Shown piece by piece: positions 7,813-16,840 of a stretch of DNA of 64,000 nt. The first letter of the stretch is position 1; each line of letters begins with the position of its first letter. The stretch spans positions 1 to 64,000 of the forward strand of contig NZ_JNWK01000009.1 in the NCBI RefSeq assembly GCF_000716445.1, written 5' to 3'. The notes under the pieces are model-generated. The model was not told the DNA's origin. It did no database searches and was given only the letters and a program-made list of their open reading frames with translations. The stretch is from Streptomyces wedmorensis (lineage in GTDB: Bacteria > Actinomycetota > Actinomycetes > Streptomycetales > Streptomycetaceae). Made by a program: the position numbers and the translations under genes.

Positions 7813-10800
7813 GTGACCGATGCATGGCAGCCCGGCGCCACGGTGCTGGAGGAGTTCTCCGTCGAACGGATCCTGGGAGCGGGCGGCTTCGGCAGCGTCG
7901 CCCTGCTCCGGGCGCTCCGCTCGGGCGAACGGTACGCCGCCAAGCGACTGCACGAGACCGGCACCGTCCACCAAGGGCGGCTGATCGGCGAGGCCCGGCG
8001 ATGGATGGCGCTGCCCCCACACCCGTACATCACCGGATGCCGTTTCACCCGGACCGTGCAGGAACGGCTGGTCGTCTTCAGCGACTACGTGCCCGGCGGC
8101 TCCCTGGCGGACCGCATCCGGTCCGGAGCGCTGTACGGCGACGGCGGCCGACCGGCCCTCCGTCGTGCCCTGACCGCCGCGGCGCAGATCGCGTACGGCC
8201 TCGACGCCGCCCACTCCGCCGGACTGCTGCACCTGGACGTCAAGCCCGGCAACGTCCTCTTCGACGACGCAGGGGACGCGAAGGTCACCGACTTCGGCCT
8301 GGCGGTCGCGCTGCGGTCGACGACCGGAGCCGATGCCCCCGTGCCCGCGGAGACGGAGAGGGCCCCGTGGACGGTCCCCCGGGCTCCGGGCCACACCCAG
8401 GCGTACGCCTCGCCCGAGCAGGCGGAGGGCAGGGCGGTCGGTCCGGCCGCCGACGTGTGGAGCTGGGCGGTGACCCTCCTGGAGATGCTCGTCGGCGAAC
8501 GGACATGGCCGTCGGGCGCCGTCGCCGCCCTGGTCCTCGACTCCGCCCGGCACGAGCCACTGACCGGCCGCTCGCTGATGATCCCCCCACCCCTGGCGGA
8601 GCTGCTCGCCCGCTGCTTCCACGAGGATCCCGGGGCAAGGCCGGGTTCCCTGCGACCGTTGGCGGCCGCGCTGCTGGACATCGCCGAGGGCGAGACGGGC
8701 ACGCCCCTCCCGGTGGTGGTACCGGCCGTCGAGCCGACCAGTGACGTACGGGAACGGGTGCACGAACGCCGGTCGACCGTCGGTTTCGAACGGGAGGACC
8801 CCTGGGAACTGCTGAGTGCCGCGTACGCCGCCGCGCGCGTCGGCGAATCGGACCGCACCGGATTCCGGCAGCAGCCCACCGGCGGCCGCAAAGCGCAACT
8901 TCTCGAAGAACTGGAGGTACTCGACGAGGCATGGCGCGTCCTGATGCACCTGCCCGACGCCACGGGTCCGCACCTGCTGCTGCGTGCCCGCTGTGCCCTG
9001 TCGATGGCCGACGTGCAGGACGGTCTGGGTGATCTGGGCGATGCCGTCGAGCGCTGCCGTACCTGTGTGCGCCTGCTCGACCTCCTGCCACCGGAGGAGT
9101 CCTTCCGGTGGCTGTCACCGGCACTGAACAACCTGGCCGTACTCCTGCGGAGGCAGGGGGCGGTCGAGGAGTCGCTCCGCTTCGCCGACCGGGCGATCGC
9201 GACGGCGCGGCGGAAGGTCGACGCGTACCCGACCAGCCCGGCGCTGGGAAACGCGCTGCTGACCAAGGCGAACACCCTGCAGGGGAAGGACGGAACGGAA
9301 GCCCGCTACACCGCCGCCGCGAGCGCGATGCGGGCGGCGGGCAACGACGTGGGCGAGGCGAAGGTACTCGCGAACCTCGCCGGGTTCCTGGCCCGACAGG
9401 GTTCGACGGAGCAAGCGCACCGGCTCTGGGACGAGGCCGACCAGGTCCTCGCACGTCACGAGGATCCCGCCCGGCACGACGTGCGGGCGGCCCGGGGCGC
9501 CTTGTGGCTCCAGCGGGCGTCCGAGGCCGAAGCCGGAACCGACGCCGAACTGAGGTGTGCGAGGAAGGCGGTGGACCTCTACGCCCCGTTGGTCCGTGAC
9601 CACGGGATCCACGAATACTCCGGGGACCTCGGCAGGGCACTGTTCCGCGTCGGCCGCGTCGCCGAGCACCGGGGGAGTCCGCAGGTGGCCCTCTCGGCCT
9701 ACGGGCTGGCGTCGGAGGCGCTGGCGTCCGCCGTACTGCGCGACGGGCGACCGGAGTTCACCGAGGACCTCGCCCGCTCGTACGACCACGAATCGAGGTT
9801 CACGGCCGACCTACAGGACCCGGAGCGGGCAGTCGGAATGGCCCGGCGGGCGGTGGACATGTGGCGCCGCGTCGCCGACATGGACGGACTCGGCCCCACC
9901 GGAAGCCCCTTGGTCGAGGCGCTGCGCAGACTCGCCGAAGCGCTGCAGGACGCGGGCCACATGCTGGAGGCGGAGACGGCCATCGAGGAGGCAGTGCGGG
10001 TGACCGCCGCCCCCGGGTTCCGCCGTGACCGGACGGGCCGGCTGACCGAGGCCGGGCTGTACCGCGCCTGGGGAGTCTGGCATCGCCGACGCGGCCGGCA
10101 CGACGAGGCGTGGCGGGAGTGCACGCGAGCCCTCGACCTGCTGGAGGGGCAGGAGGGGGAGGAGGCCGCGCACTTCCGTGTCCTCGCCATGGAGACCCTG
10201 TCCGGCATCTGCTTGGACACCGGCCGCTACCGGCAGGCCGTCGTGATGCGTCAGGACGTCGTAGCGGCCATGCTCGCCCAGGCCGAAGCCGGATTCCTGC
10301 GTCAGGCGGACCTGGCCGACGGCATCCACCGACTCGCCCAGGCCCGCGCCGAATACGGAAACGCCGGTGACGCCGCCGTCGCCGCACGCCTGGCACTGGA
10401 AAACTACGACGGACTCGTCACGGATGGGCGCGTCGACCTGGCCGCCGAAGCGGCCAGGACCCGGATGCTGCTCGGGGTGTGTCTCCTCCGGGAGGGAGAA
10501 CTCGACTCCGCCGCTGATGAGTTGGAGTCGGTCTTGCGCTCCTACGAGTCCCTGTCCGACCGGGACGTGGACCGGACCATGCCCCCGGGCGGCCCGCGTC
10601 GCACGGCGCAGATCGAATCCGTCGAGTACTTGCTCGCGGAGACCCGTGAGGTGCTCGCCACCGGCCCCGACCAGCTGGAACGTGAGCTCGACCGCCGCCG
10701 CGCGGTCCAGGCCGCAGCCCACGAACTGTTCCAGGTCGGCTCCCCGCGACAGGCGAGCCAACTCCTCGAGCACTCCGCCGGCATGCTCCACCGGCTGGCG

Positions 10801-11166
10801 CTCGCGCACCCCGGCGACGCGGTGGAACAGGTCCTGGCCGAGACGGCGCTCCTCCTGGGGGCCTGCGCGGGGAGCTGCTCACGCGGCGGCGCAGCACGGC
10901 ACGCGTTCCGCCGCGCGGTGGCGAGCCTCCGGCGCCTGACCACGGACCTCGGCCGACCGGAGTTCGCCCCCCGTTGCTTCGACGCCTACATCATCTGGGC
11001 GTCCGCGCTCGGGTGGGAAGGCGACGAACCCGGGGTGCAGGCCGTGCTTCAGGAAATGCGCCGGCAGGTGGACCACATCCGGCCGGCCGAGGCCGAGACA
11101 TGGGAGCGGCGTGCCGAGGAATCGATGGCCGAGGTAAGGGAGTCGCGTGGGCGGGCCGCCGCGTAG
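7813..11166 (+). CDS. Ser/Thr kinase fused to a long TPR-like repeat region
   Basis: 1117 aa from GTG 7813, placed where kinase homology begins; the open frame upstream lies inside the previous gene. Kinase domain about 12-305: glycine loop GAGGFGSV, ATP lysine K44 (YAAKRL), catalytic loop HLDVKPGN (Leu replaces the usual Arg of HRD, Asp142 kept) and DFG at 160-162. Loss of the HRD arginine often marks kinases that do not need activation-loop phosphorylation. Residues about 350-1117 are a chain of Ala/Arg-rich helix pairs typical of TPR repeats, with periodic L-x3-G/A-x2-A/Y signatures. There is no membrane segment. Probably a scaffold kinase that senses or gathers partners through the repeats. 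Cotranscribed with the preceding kinase. Confidence 0.85.
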   Translation: MTDAWQPGATVLEEFSVERILGAGGFGSVALLRALRSGERYAAKRLHETGTVHQGRLIGEARRWMALPPHPYITGCRFTRTVQERLVVFSDYVPGGSLADRIRSGALYGDGGRPALRRALTAAAQIAYGLDAAHSAGLLHLDVKPGNVLFDDAGDAKVTDFGLAVALRSTTGADAPVPAETERAPWTVPRAPGHTQAYASPEQAEGRAVGPAADVWSWAVTLLEMLVGERTWPSGAVAALVLDSARHEPLTGRSLMIPPPLAELLARCFHEDPGARPGSLRPLAAALLDIAEGETGTPLPVVVPAVEPTSDVRERVHERRSTVGFEREDPWELLSAAYAAARVGESDRTGFRQQPTGGRKAQLLEELEVLDEAWRVLMHLPDATGPHLLLRARCALSMADVQDGLGDLGDAVERCRTCVRLLDLLPPEESFRWLSPALNNLAVLLRRQGAVEESLRFADRAIATARRKVDAYPTSPALGNALLTKANTLQGKDGTEARYTAAASAMRAAGNDVGEAKVLANLAGFLARQGSTEQAHRLWDEADQVLARHEDPARHDVRAARGALWLQRASEAEAGTDAELRCARKAVDLYAPLVRDHGIHEYSGDLGRALFRVGRVAEHRGSPQVALSAYGLASEALASAVLRDGRPEFTEDLARSYDHESRFTADLQDPERAVGMARRAVDMWRRVADMDGLGPTGSPLVEALRRLAEALQDAGHMLEAETAIEEAVRVTAAPGFRRDRTGRLTEAGLYRAWGVWHRRRGRHDEAWRECTRALDLLEGQEGEEAAHFRVLAMETLSGICLDTGRYRQAVVMRQDVVAAMLAQAEAGFLRQADLADGIHRLAQARAEYGNAGDAAVAARLALENYDGLVTDGRVDLAAEAARTRMLLGVCLLREGELDSAADELESVLRSYESLSDRDVDRTMPPGGPRRTAQIESVEYLLAETREVLATGPDQLERELDRRRAVQAAAHELFQVGSPRQASQLLEHSAGMLHRLALAHPGDAVEQVLAETALLLGACAGSCSRGGAARHAFRRAVASLRRLTTDLGRPEFAPRCFDAYIIWASALGWEGDEPGVQAVLQEMRRQVDHIRPAEAETWERRAEESMAEVRESRGRAAA

Positions 11167-11285
11167 GCCGCGTGCGGGCGTGGTCTTCCGCGCGAAGGGC
11201 GGAGTGACACCGAGGGCCGGGGCGACCATGATTGCTGCCGATGTCCTGCCCGGTGACCAGCGCACGCGAACGGAAGAACTGCCCG

Positions 11286-12347
11286 GTGTCCAAGCACGAC
11301 CAGGCCATGCGTCGCCATTTCCACGAGGCCGCCGCACGGCGCGGATTCTCGATAGCCCCCGCACAGGAGGCCGCCGTCGAGCGGTTGGCACACCTGGCGG
11401 CCGAACTCGCCCGTCCGGCCTGGACGTTTCCCGGACCACCCCGGGACCTGTATGTCTGGGGCCCGGTGGGCCGGGGGAAGAGCTGGCTGGTGGACACCTT
11501 CTACGAAGGTCTGCCCGCCGGGCGCAAACGCCGCCTGCACTTCCACGACTTCTTCCGGCGGTTGCACGACGGAGTGAGCGGACCGGGCACCCGCCACGAC
11601 GGTCAGAGCGCCGTCGACAGAGCCCTCGACGAGCTGATCGGGGACAGCAGGGTCCTGGTCTTCGACGAGTTCCACGCACACGACGCGGGTGACGCGATGC
11701 TGATCGCACGGCTCTTCCGCACCCTCCTCGACCGCCGCGTCACCCTCGTCACCACGTCCAACTACCCGCCCGCCGGCCTGATGCCGGACCCGCTCTACCA
11801 CCACCTGTTCGAGCCCACCATCAAGCTCATAGAGGAGCGGATGGACGTCCTGGACGTCTCAGGCCCGGTGGACTTCCGCCGCCTCACCCCGGCCCAACCG
11901 GCAGGCGGTGGGAGGCGGTTCGCGACGGGCCTGTGCCTGCCCCCGGGCGACGGCGCCCTGGAGGCGCTCGGCCTCACCTTCCCGGCCCCCGCGGAGGCCA
12001 CAGCCGTCCGGGCCCACCTGCGGGAGCTGCCGGCCCGCGCCACGCGCGGCGAACTCGTCTGGTTCGGCTTCGACGCGTTGTGCGAGACCACGACGGCGGT
12101 GCCGGACTACCTGGCCCTCGCCGAACGGTTCACCACCCTGGTCCTGGACGGCGTACCCCCGCTGACCGAGGCCTCCTCCGACGGACGGCAGCGGTTCGCG
12201 AACCTGGTCGACGTCGCCTGCGACAGGGACATCCGGCTCGTCCTCATCGGCTCCGACCCCCTGACCGCCCTCCCCGCCGACCGGGCCCTGACACGCGACC
12301 TGGATCGCACGGCCAGCCGCCTCGCGATGCTCCAGCGGACGAACTGA
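11286..12347 (+). CDS. zapE: AFG1/ZapE-family AAA+ ATPase
   Basis: 353 aa from GTG 11286, chosen because GGAAG lies nine bases upstream; the frame is open back to 11232. Family landmarks: Walker A GPVGRGKS (59-66), the FHDFF segment after strand 2, Walker B LVFDEFHAHD (124-133), TTSNYPP sensor stretch near 160, and the C-terminal VLIGSDPL and DLDRTASRL elements typical of AFG1. ZapE is linked to cell division in gram-negatives and AFG1 to mitochondrial protein quality control. The actinobacterial role is not established. Length matches the family. It starts 119 nt after the TPR-kinase and ends at a hairpin before convergent genes. The link to the kinase block is positional only. Confidence 0.85.
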   Translation: MSKHDQAMRRHFHEAAARRGFSIAPAQEAAVERLAHLAAELARPAWTFPGPPRDLYVWGPVGRGKSWLVDTFYEGLPAGRKRRLHFHDFFRRLHDGVSGPGTRHDGQSAVDRALDELIGDSRVLVFDEFHAHDAGDAMLIARLFRTLLDRRVTLVTTSNYPPAGLMPDPLYHHLFEPTIKLIEERMDVLDVSGPVDFRRLTPAQPAGGGRRFATGLCLPPGDGALEALGLTFPAPAEATAVRAHLRELPARATRGELVWFGFDALCETTTAVPDYLALAERFTTLVLDGVPPLTEASSDGRQRFANLVDVACDRDIRLVLIGSDPLTALPADRALTRDLDRTASRLAMLQRTN

Positions 12348-12356
12348 CCCGCTCAC

Positions 12357-12374
12357 CCGCCTCACCGGAGGCGG
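12357..12374. terminator. Hairpin terminator between convergent genes
   Basis: CCGCCTC (12357-12363) pairs perfectly with GAGGCGG (12368-12374) around the tetraloop ACCG. It occupies nearly the whole 28-nt gap between the ZapE stop and the stop of the dioxygenase gene on the other strand, so it can serve both directions. There is no U tract, as is usual in Streptomyces. Confidence 0.65.
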
Positions 12375-12375
12375 T

Positions 12376-13161
12376 TCAGGAGTCCGCAGGCTCGGACGGC
12401 GGCATCAGATCGCTCTCGCTGACGGTGTAGGCCAACAACGGGTAGACGAAGTCCGTTTCGTCGTTCTTGCGGCGCCGTAGTCGGTAGAACTCGCTCCTCT
12501 GCTCATCGTCGGCCGACAGGAGGCGCGCACCCTGGGGGAGGTACGCGTGTCCCTCGCGGAACCGCACCAAGGTCTGTGACGTTCGGAACGTCACCCCCAA
12601 CCATTCGTTGTCCGCCGGCTTGCCGGGCTGGTCCAGAACGATCCTGTGCCTGAGCCGCCGATTCGAGTCGACCGAGAACGCGACGACACCGTTGTGGGCG
12701 AGGGGGATCTCGGCCTTCTCGCCGTCGGACCCCTTCGATTCGAAGATCAGCTTCCTCGGCGGACCGGCTTCGGGATCTCGATAGCAGGAGAAGACGGCGA
12801 TGAACGACCCGTCAGCCAGATCGAGAGCCTGGTCGGAATGGCTGCCCATGGTGCGGTAAGCGTTCGTGTAGCTCTCGATGAGGGCGTTGTTGAAGTCGAT
12901 CGAAATCGCCGCACGTTCCCGGATCTGCCGTGCCAGCCGTTCGTGCACCGCCTGGAAACGCTGTGCCGGGCTGCCGTACCGACTGGTGGTACGCACGAGA
13001 GGAACGCCGCCCGCCTCGTCGACCTTGGTGAGCACCGCACCTCGTCGGCCTCTTCCGACGTCCTCCAGACGAGCCGACGCGGACAGCTCGGCGAAGAGAT
13101 CCTCCTCGGCCGGCAGAGCGAACGAGAGGATCTCGTCCGAGAACCTAGACGCGGGGGGCAA
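12376..13161 (-). CDS. AlkB-like 2OG-Fe(II) dioxygenase-like protein (second of a pair)
   Basis: 261 aa. I read it as a double-stranded beta-helix oxygenase: HxD motif in GSHSDQAL (about residues 108-115), strand FIAVFSCYRD, distal histidine in LRHRIV and, about twenty residues on, an arginine in VTFRTSQT suited to 2-oxoglutarate binding. This spacing matches AlkB-like enzymes. The upstream neighbour shows the same order of motifs and similar flanking text (NNALIESYTNAY here, NHVLAQIYHNTL there), so the two are probably paralogues. Its start overlaps the neighbour's 3' end by 17 nt. Substrate unknown: nucleic acid, protein or small molecule are all possible. Confidence 0.6.
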   Translation of the reverse strand: MPPASRFSDEILSFALPAEEDLFAELSASARLEDVGRGRRGAVLTKVDEAGGVPLVRTTSRYGSPAQRFQAVHERLARQIRERAAISIDFNNALIESYTNAYRTMGSHSDQALDLADGSFIAVFSCYRDPEAGPPRKLIFESKGSDGEKAEIPLAHNGVVAFSVDSNRRLRHRIVLDQPGKPADNEWLGVTFRTSQTLVRFREGHAYLPQGARLLSADDEQRSEFYRLRRRKNDETDFVYPLLAYTVSESDLMPPSEPADS

Positions 13162-14461
13162 CGTAGTCTCCTGTGTTCATGCTGAAGAGGAACTCCTCGC
13201 CGTAGTCGACGAAGGCCGAGGTCCTGTTCTCCTCGGCGTACAGCCTGCGCAGGTCGTCCATGCCGTCCTGGGTGGGCGGCTCCAGCTCCACCCGATCCCC
13301 GGCCACTTTGAGAAACGTCCGGCCGTCCTGGTGAACGGCCTCGGCGCTCGAACAGCGCACCACGTATCCCAGGCGGGTCGGGAGCAGCCCGGCATCCAAT
13401 GACGAGGGCCGGATCTCGTGCGTATACAGGCGGTTGGTGGACAGCGGCATGAAGAACACGGAGCCGGGGTAGAGCGGTACGGTGAAGTGCGGGGGCAGCG
13501 CGACGCCGTCGCTCGCTTCGGTCGGCTCCTTCAGGCGAAAGCGGAGTGTGGTCAGTCCGCTGACGCCCTTCACGCCGTGGTCGAAGGTGTCTGCGGTCAG
13601 AGGCTCCAGCTTGTCGAGCCCGTCGTAGAACGTGCAGAAGGCCATGATCCCGTTGACGGGCATGTCCTTGGTCTTGTCGGCATGGGCCGAGATCTTGGCC
13701 TTGGACTGCTTGCGCTCGGTGGTCGCGAGGGTGTTGTGGTAGATCTGGGCGAGGACATGATTCAGCGGCGCATGGCCCCGGAAGACGGCGGTGGCCTCGC
13801 GGTTCAGATCCTCGACGATGCGCGTATCGGTCGGGCGGAAGCCTTCGGTCGGCCCCGAGAGATTCGTGGAGCACCGGAGCAGGCGGAAACGCAGTTCGTC
13901 ACCGTTCCGTGTGACGGGCGTCAGGTAGATGCCGGTGCGATGGGCCGTGCCCGGCTTGGTGGACTCCGTCAGTGACTGGAACGCGTGCTCCGCCTGGATC
14001 CGTCCGAAGTGATCGTCGCCGGGTTCGAAGAATCGCCGGTACAGCACGCCGACGCCGTGTACGTCGACGGGAACGCGGCCGAGGCCGACGACGGTCCGAG
14101 GTTCGTCGACGTCCTCGTGGTACCCGTGCGCCGGCTCCCCGACGACGAACACCCTCGCAGCCGTGCGCAGTTGCCGGCCGCTGATCCCGGACACGTCCCC
14201 GCACAGGTAGACGTTCTTCCGCGCGAGGTCGAACGAACCGGACGCCAGGTCCTCCGGCGTGATCTTCGACCCGAAGAAGTCCCTGATCGATTCGTCGTCC
14301 TGCAACGTCGCAGGCGCGACCAGGACGTTGTCCGCATCGTCGATGCGGGCCTCTGTCGGCTCTTCTGCGTACATCAGGCTGTACCTGCCATCCGGGATCT
14401 TGACGGATTCCTCAAAACCGTGGACACGGCAACGGCCCGCTCCTTCATTCACGTCGAGCAA
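13145..14461 (-). CDS. AlkB-like 2OG-Fe(II) dioxygenase-like protein (first of a pair)
   Basis: Up to 438 aa; the start is uncertain. The longest frame opens at TTG 14461 without a ribosome binding site. A later ATG (SLMYAEEP, about residue 28) preceded by GGCAGG is a good alternative. The N-terminal ~190 residues are unassigned. The C-terminal half has the 2OG-Fe(II) signature: HAD metal motif in SAHADKTKD, strand IMAFCTFYD, distal histidine in LYTHEIRPS and Arg in TRLGYVVRCS. It overlaps the downstream paralogue by 17 nt, so the two are likely made together and may form a heterodimer. The inverted repeat at the 5' end may control it. Confidence 0.6.
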   Translation of the reverse strand: MLDVNEGAGRCRVHGFEESVKIPDGRYSLMYAEEPTEARIDDADNVLVAPATLQDDESIRDFFGSKITPEDLASGSFDLARKNVYLCGDVSGISGRQLRTAARVFVVGEPAHGYHEDVDEPRTVVGLGRVPVDVHGVGVLYRRFFEPGDDHFGRIQAEHAFQSLTESTKPGTAHRTGIYLTPVTRNGDELRFRLLRCSTNLSGPTEGFRPTDTRIVEDLNREATAVFRGHAPLNHVLAQIYHNTLATTERKQSKAKISAHADKTKDMPVNGIMAFCTFYDGLDKLEPLTADTFDHGVKGVSGLTTLRFRLKEPTEASDGVALPPHFTVPLYPGSVFFMPLSTNRLYTHEIRPSSLDAGLLPTRLGYVVRCSSAEAVHQDGRTFLKVAGDRVELEPPTQDGMDDLRRLYAEENRTSAFVDYGEEFLFSMNTGDYVAPRV

Positions 14462-14476
14462 CGCGAATGAAGGGAG
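14440..14476. promoter_or_regulatory. Inverted repeat at the head of the dioxygenase pair
   Basis: CTCCTTCATTC (14440-14450) and GAATGAAGGGAG (14465-14476) form an 11-bp inverted repeat with one bulged G and a 14-nt spacer. It lies over the annotated 5' end of the dioxygenase gene and 124 bp before the divergent methyltransferase gene. An operator position makes most sense if the dioxygenase starts at its later ATG. The cognate regulator is unknown. Confidence 0.5.
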
Positions 14477-14599
14477 ACGGACCGTCGAGTCCCGATGCTC
14501 TCACGGTGCTCGAAAGCCGGGCAACGCGGTTCTGCCGTACGGGCGGTGGACGGTAAATGCGTCGACAGCGCCCGTACGCACCCGGCAGAGTGGCCGCCC

Positions 14600-15340
14600 G
14601 TGACGAGCAGTGAACTGTGGACCCGTGCGACCGCCGACCGCTACGACGCCGAGGAGGCCGAGTTGTCCTCGGCCGCCGTTCTCGGACCGACCCTCGCCTT
14701 TCTCGCCGAGCTCGCCGGAGACGGGCGGGCACTGGAGTTCGCCATCGGGACCGGACGAGTGGGTGTCCCGCTCCGGGAGCGCGGCGTGCCGGTAGTGGGC
14801 ATCGAACTGTCCGAGCACATGGCCGCGGTGCTGCGGCGCAAGATCGACGAGGACACGCTTCCGGTGGCCATCGGGGACATGGCCACCACCGTCGTTCCCG
14901 GCGGGTTCACCCTGGTCTATCTCGTCTACAACACCATCACGAACCTGCTCACGCAGGACGAGCAGGTCGAGTGCTTCCGCAACGCCGCACGTCACCTGGA
15001 GCCCGGCGGTCGATTCGTCATCGAGCTGGGCGTGCCGCCGCTGCGGTTCCTGCCGCCCGGCCAGGTCGCGGTGCCGTTCGACGTCTCCGATCAGCATGTC
15101 GGCTTCGACACCTTCGACCTCGTCGAGCAGGTTCTCGTCTCGCACCACTTCACCCGTGACGGCGACGACGGCCACTACCGCCGCGAGAACTCCCGGCACC
15201 GCTACGCCTGGCCGGCAGAGCTCGACCTGATGGCACGGATCGCCGGGCTCGAGTTGGAACGTCGCGTCGCCGACTGGGACGGGGCACCGTTCGTCCAGGA
15301 CTCCACGAAGCACATCTCCGTGTGGCGCAAGCCGATCTGA
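14600..15340 (+). CDS. Class I SAM-dependent methyltransferase
   Basis: 246 aa from GTG 14600; the frame is open upstream to 14495 but that part is low-quality. Rossmann methyltransferase motifs: motif I LEFAIGTGRVGVPL (SAM glycine loop), acidic end of strand 2 VVGIELSEHM, GDMATT after strand 3, and FTLVYLVYNTITNLL at motif IV. This closely fits the actinobacterial methyltransferases that begin ELWTRATADRYD. The C-terminus carries a YRRENSRHRYAW stretch before the last strands. Substrate not predictable. Divergent from the dioxygenase pair with a shared 138-bp control region, so possibly coregulated. Confidence 0.85.
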   Translation: MTSSELWTRATADRYDAEEAELSSAAVLGPTLAFLAELAGDGRALEFAIGTGRVGVPLRERGVPVVGIELSEHMAAVLRRKIDEDTLPVAIGDMATTVVPGGFTLVYLVYNTITNLLTQDEQVECFRNAARHLEPGGRFVIELGVPPLRFLPPGQVAVPFDVSDQHVGFDTFDLVEQVLVSHHFTRDGDDGHYRRENSRHRYAWPAELDLMARIAGLELERRVADWDGAPFVQDSTKHISVWRKPI

Positions 15341-15500
15341 GCGCCGGACACCGGGCCGTCAGTGTGATGCCTGCTGCCCGTCCCGCCCCGGTGGACCGGG
15401 CGTCGTCCCGTCCTGATCCCCCTCCGATGCCCGTATGCGGGAGCCGTCGACGGCGCCCGGGAGCCCATGGCGTCCGCGCTGCGATGGCTCGGCCGGATGC

Positions 15501-15650
15501 TCAGGGGCGTGGGCCGGCGCCGTGGAGCAGGGTGTCGATGATGCGGGCGGCGAGGGTGTCGGTGTCGGTGCCGTCCGGGTAGGTCACCACGGTGACCCGT
15601 CGGCCCCCGGTCGCCGAGGGGGCGTGCACGACCATCGGGACGGTGCTCAT
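15501..15650 (-). CDS. Small hypothetical protein (49 aa)
   Basis: Encodes MSTVPMVVHAPSATGGRRV then TVVTYPDG and an amphipathic helix DTLAARIIDTLLHG. An AGGAG lies 12 nt before the ATG, with GGAGG immediately before it. The opening (VVVH-PS-TGGRRVTV type) reminds me of a short family of Streptomyces orphan proteins, recalled from memory only. The latter half differs from those I remember, so it may be a recombined or eroded member. It lies downstream of the 302-aa gene on the same strand. No function is proposed. Confidence 0.45.
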   Translation of the reverse strand: MSTVPMVVHAPSATGGRRVTVVTYPDGTDTDTLAARIIDTLLHGAGPRP

Positions 15651-15779
15651 GCCTCCGGGATGCTCCTGGCCGGAGAGGCATGCCCGAGCTCGGCGTCCGG
15701 CGGCGGCGCAGGGCGGGGTGACGACGATGGCGGGGGGATCGTGGGCTGGGCGGAGCGCCCGCCCGGGCCCCAGGCGGGT

Positions 15780-16688
15780 TCAGTTCACCGGCATGCCGAT
15801 GCCCGGCAGCCACAGCCGGCCGTGGTCGTTGACCGTCAGCTCCCAGGCGACCAGCTCGTCCGGGCGGACCGAACCACGGCCGCGGACGTCGGCGACCAGA
15901 AGTCGGGCTGCCGACCGTGCCGCCGCGGGGTCGTCGTCCGGGAACACCGCGCGCCACCAACCGCCGTCGCGTACCTGCCAGCCCCGCTCCCGCATGGTCT
16001 CCTCCAGACCCGGCACGTCGGCCGTGGTCCGGTGGTCCACCATCAGCGACAGCTGCCCGCGGCCCTGGCTGTACCCCACCCGCAGGTGCCGCGGCCAGTC
16101 CCGCGCGCACCCCACGACGAAGGACGCCCAGTCACCCGGCACCTGCACCGGCAACTGCTCCATCCACGATTCCAGGAGCAGTTCGAGCGAGGACTCCAGG
16201 TGCTCCCAGGACGCGGCCGTGTGGTGACCGTCCCAGCGGAAGGCCGGCCAGTCGTGCCCCGGCCCCCGGTGCAGCAGCCAGAGATAGGGCAGCGCGTCGA
16301 AGCCGTGCGGGTCCTCCGGCCGCCAGCCGACCGAACCCGACTCCACCGCGGTGTACTCGCGTCCGTGCAGGTCCGACGCCGTGTGCACCGAGAGCGTGGC
16401 CCCCTGTGGGCCGCCCGCCAACAGCACCACGTGCGGCCCTGTGTGCCACCGCACGCTGGGGCCGACGGCCGAACCGCCGTACAGGGTGGGCTCGCCCAGT
16501 TCGGCCGCCACCGCTTCGTACACCGGCCGAAGCGCCTCCCGCCGGGCCGCCCGCCCGGACCCGGGCGGGTACGGGGCGACGAGCACGGCAGGCGCGCCCA
16601 GGTGTGCGTCGGGGCGGTCGTGCAGGTCGCGAGCGCGGGCGGCAGCACCTGCGGGACCGGGAAGCGAGGGGGACGTGCCGATGACCAT
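15780..16688 (-). CDS. Hypothetical protein, possibly YbjN/TY-Chap-like
   Basis: 302 aa from ATG 16688. The open frame upstream of this has no sensible protein and crosses the regulator gene. Alternating beta-alpha texture with many Trp residues: GPHVVLLAGGPQG, SSLELLLESWMEQLP, RHLRVGYSQGRGQLSLMVDHRT and WWRAVFPDDD. The last third, with Trp-rich strands and a closing helix (ARSAARLLVADV), recalls the YbjN/TY-Chap fold found as stand-alone proteins in Streptomyces. That is a weak impression. No signal peptide or membrane segment. 152 nt downstream of the sugar-operon regulator, probably unrelated to it. Confidence 0.6.
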   Translation of the reverse strand: MVIGTSPSLPGPAGAAARARDLHDRPDAHLGAPAVLVAPYPPGSGRAARREALRPVYEAVAAELGEPTLYGGSAVGPSVRWHTGPHVVLLAGGPQGATLSVHTASDLHGREYTAVESGSVGWRPEDPHGFDALPYLWLLHRGPGHDWPAFRWDGHHTAASWEHLESSLELLLESWMEQLPVQVPGDWASFVVGCARDWPRHLRVGYSQGRGQLSLMVDHRTTADVPGLEETMRERGWQVRDGGWWRAVFPDDDPAAARSAARLLVADVRGRGSVRPDELVAWELTVNDHGRLWLPGIGMPVN

Positions 16689-16840
16689 GGCGCCATCGTG
16701 CCAGGCGGCCACCGGACCGGTCAGAACCGGACCGGACGAGGTCGGCATCGTCGTACCCGCCCGGGCCCCCATGGGGGAGGAGGGGGACCGGGCCGCGACA
16801 CCGTTCCGTCCGGGTCGAGCCGGCTCCGGACGTCGTCCCG

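Noticed and set aside
15341..15500. Terminator or gene after the methyltransferase
   Set aside because: Only a 6-bp CCCGGT/ACCGGG stem with a two-base loop was found, which is sterically doubtful. No coding signal on either strand.
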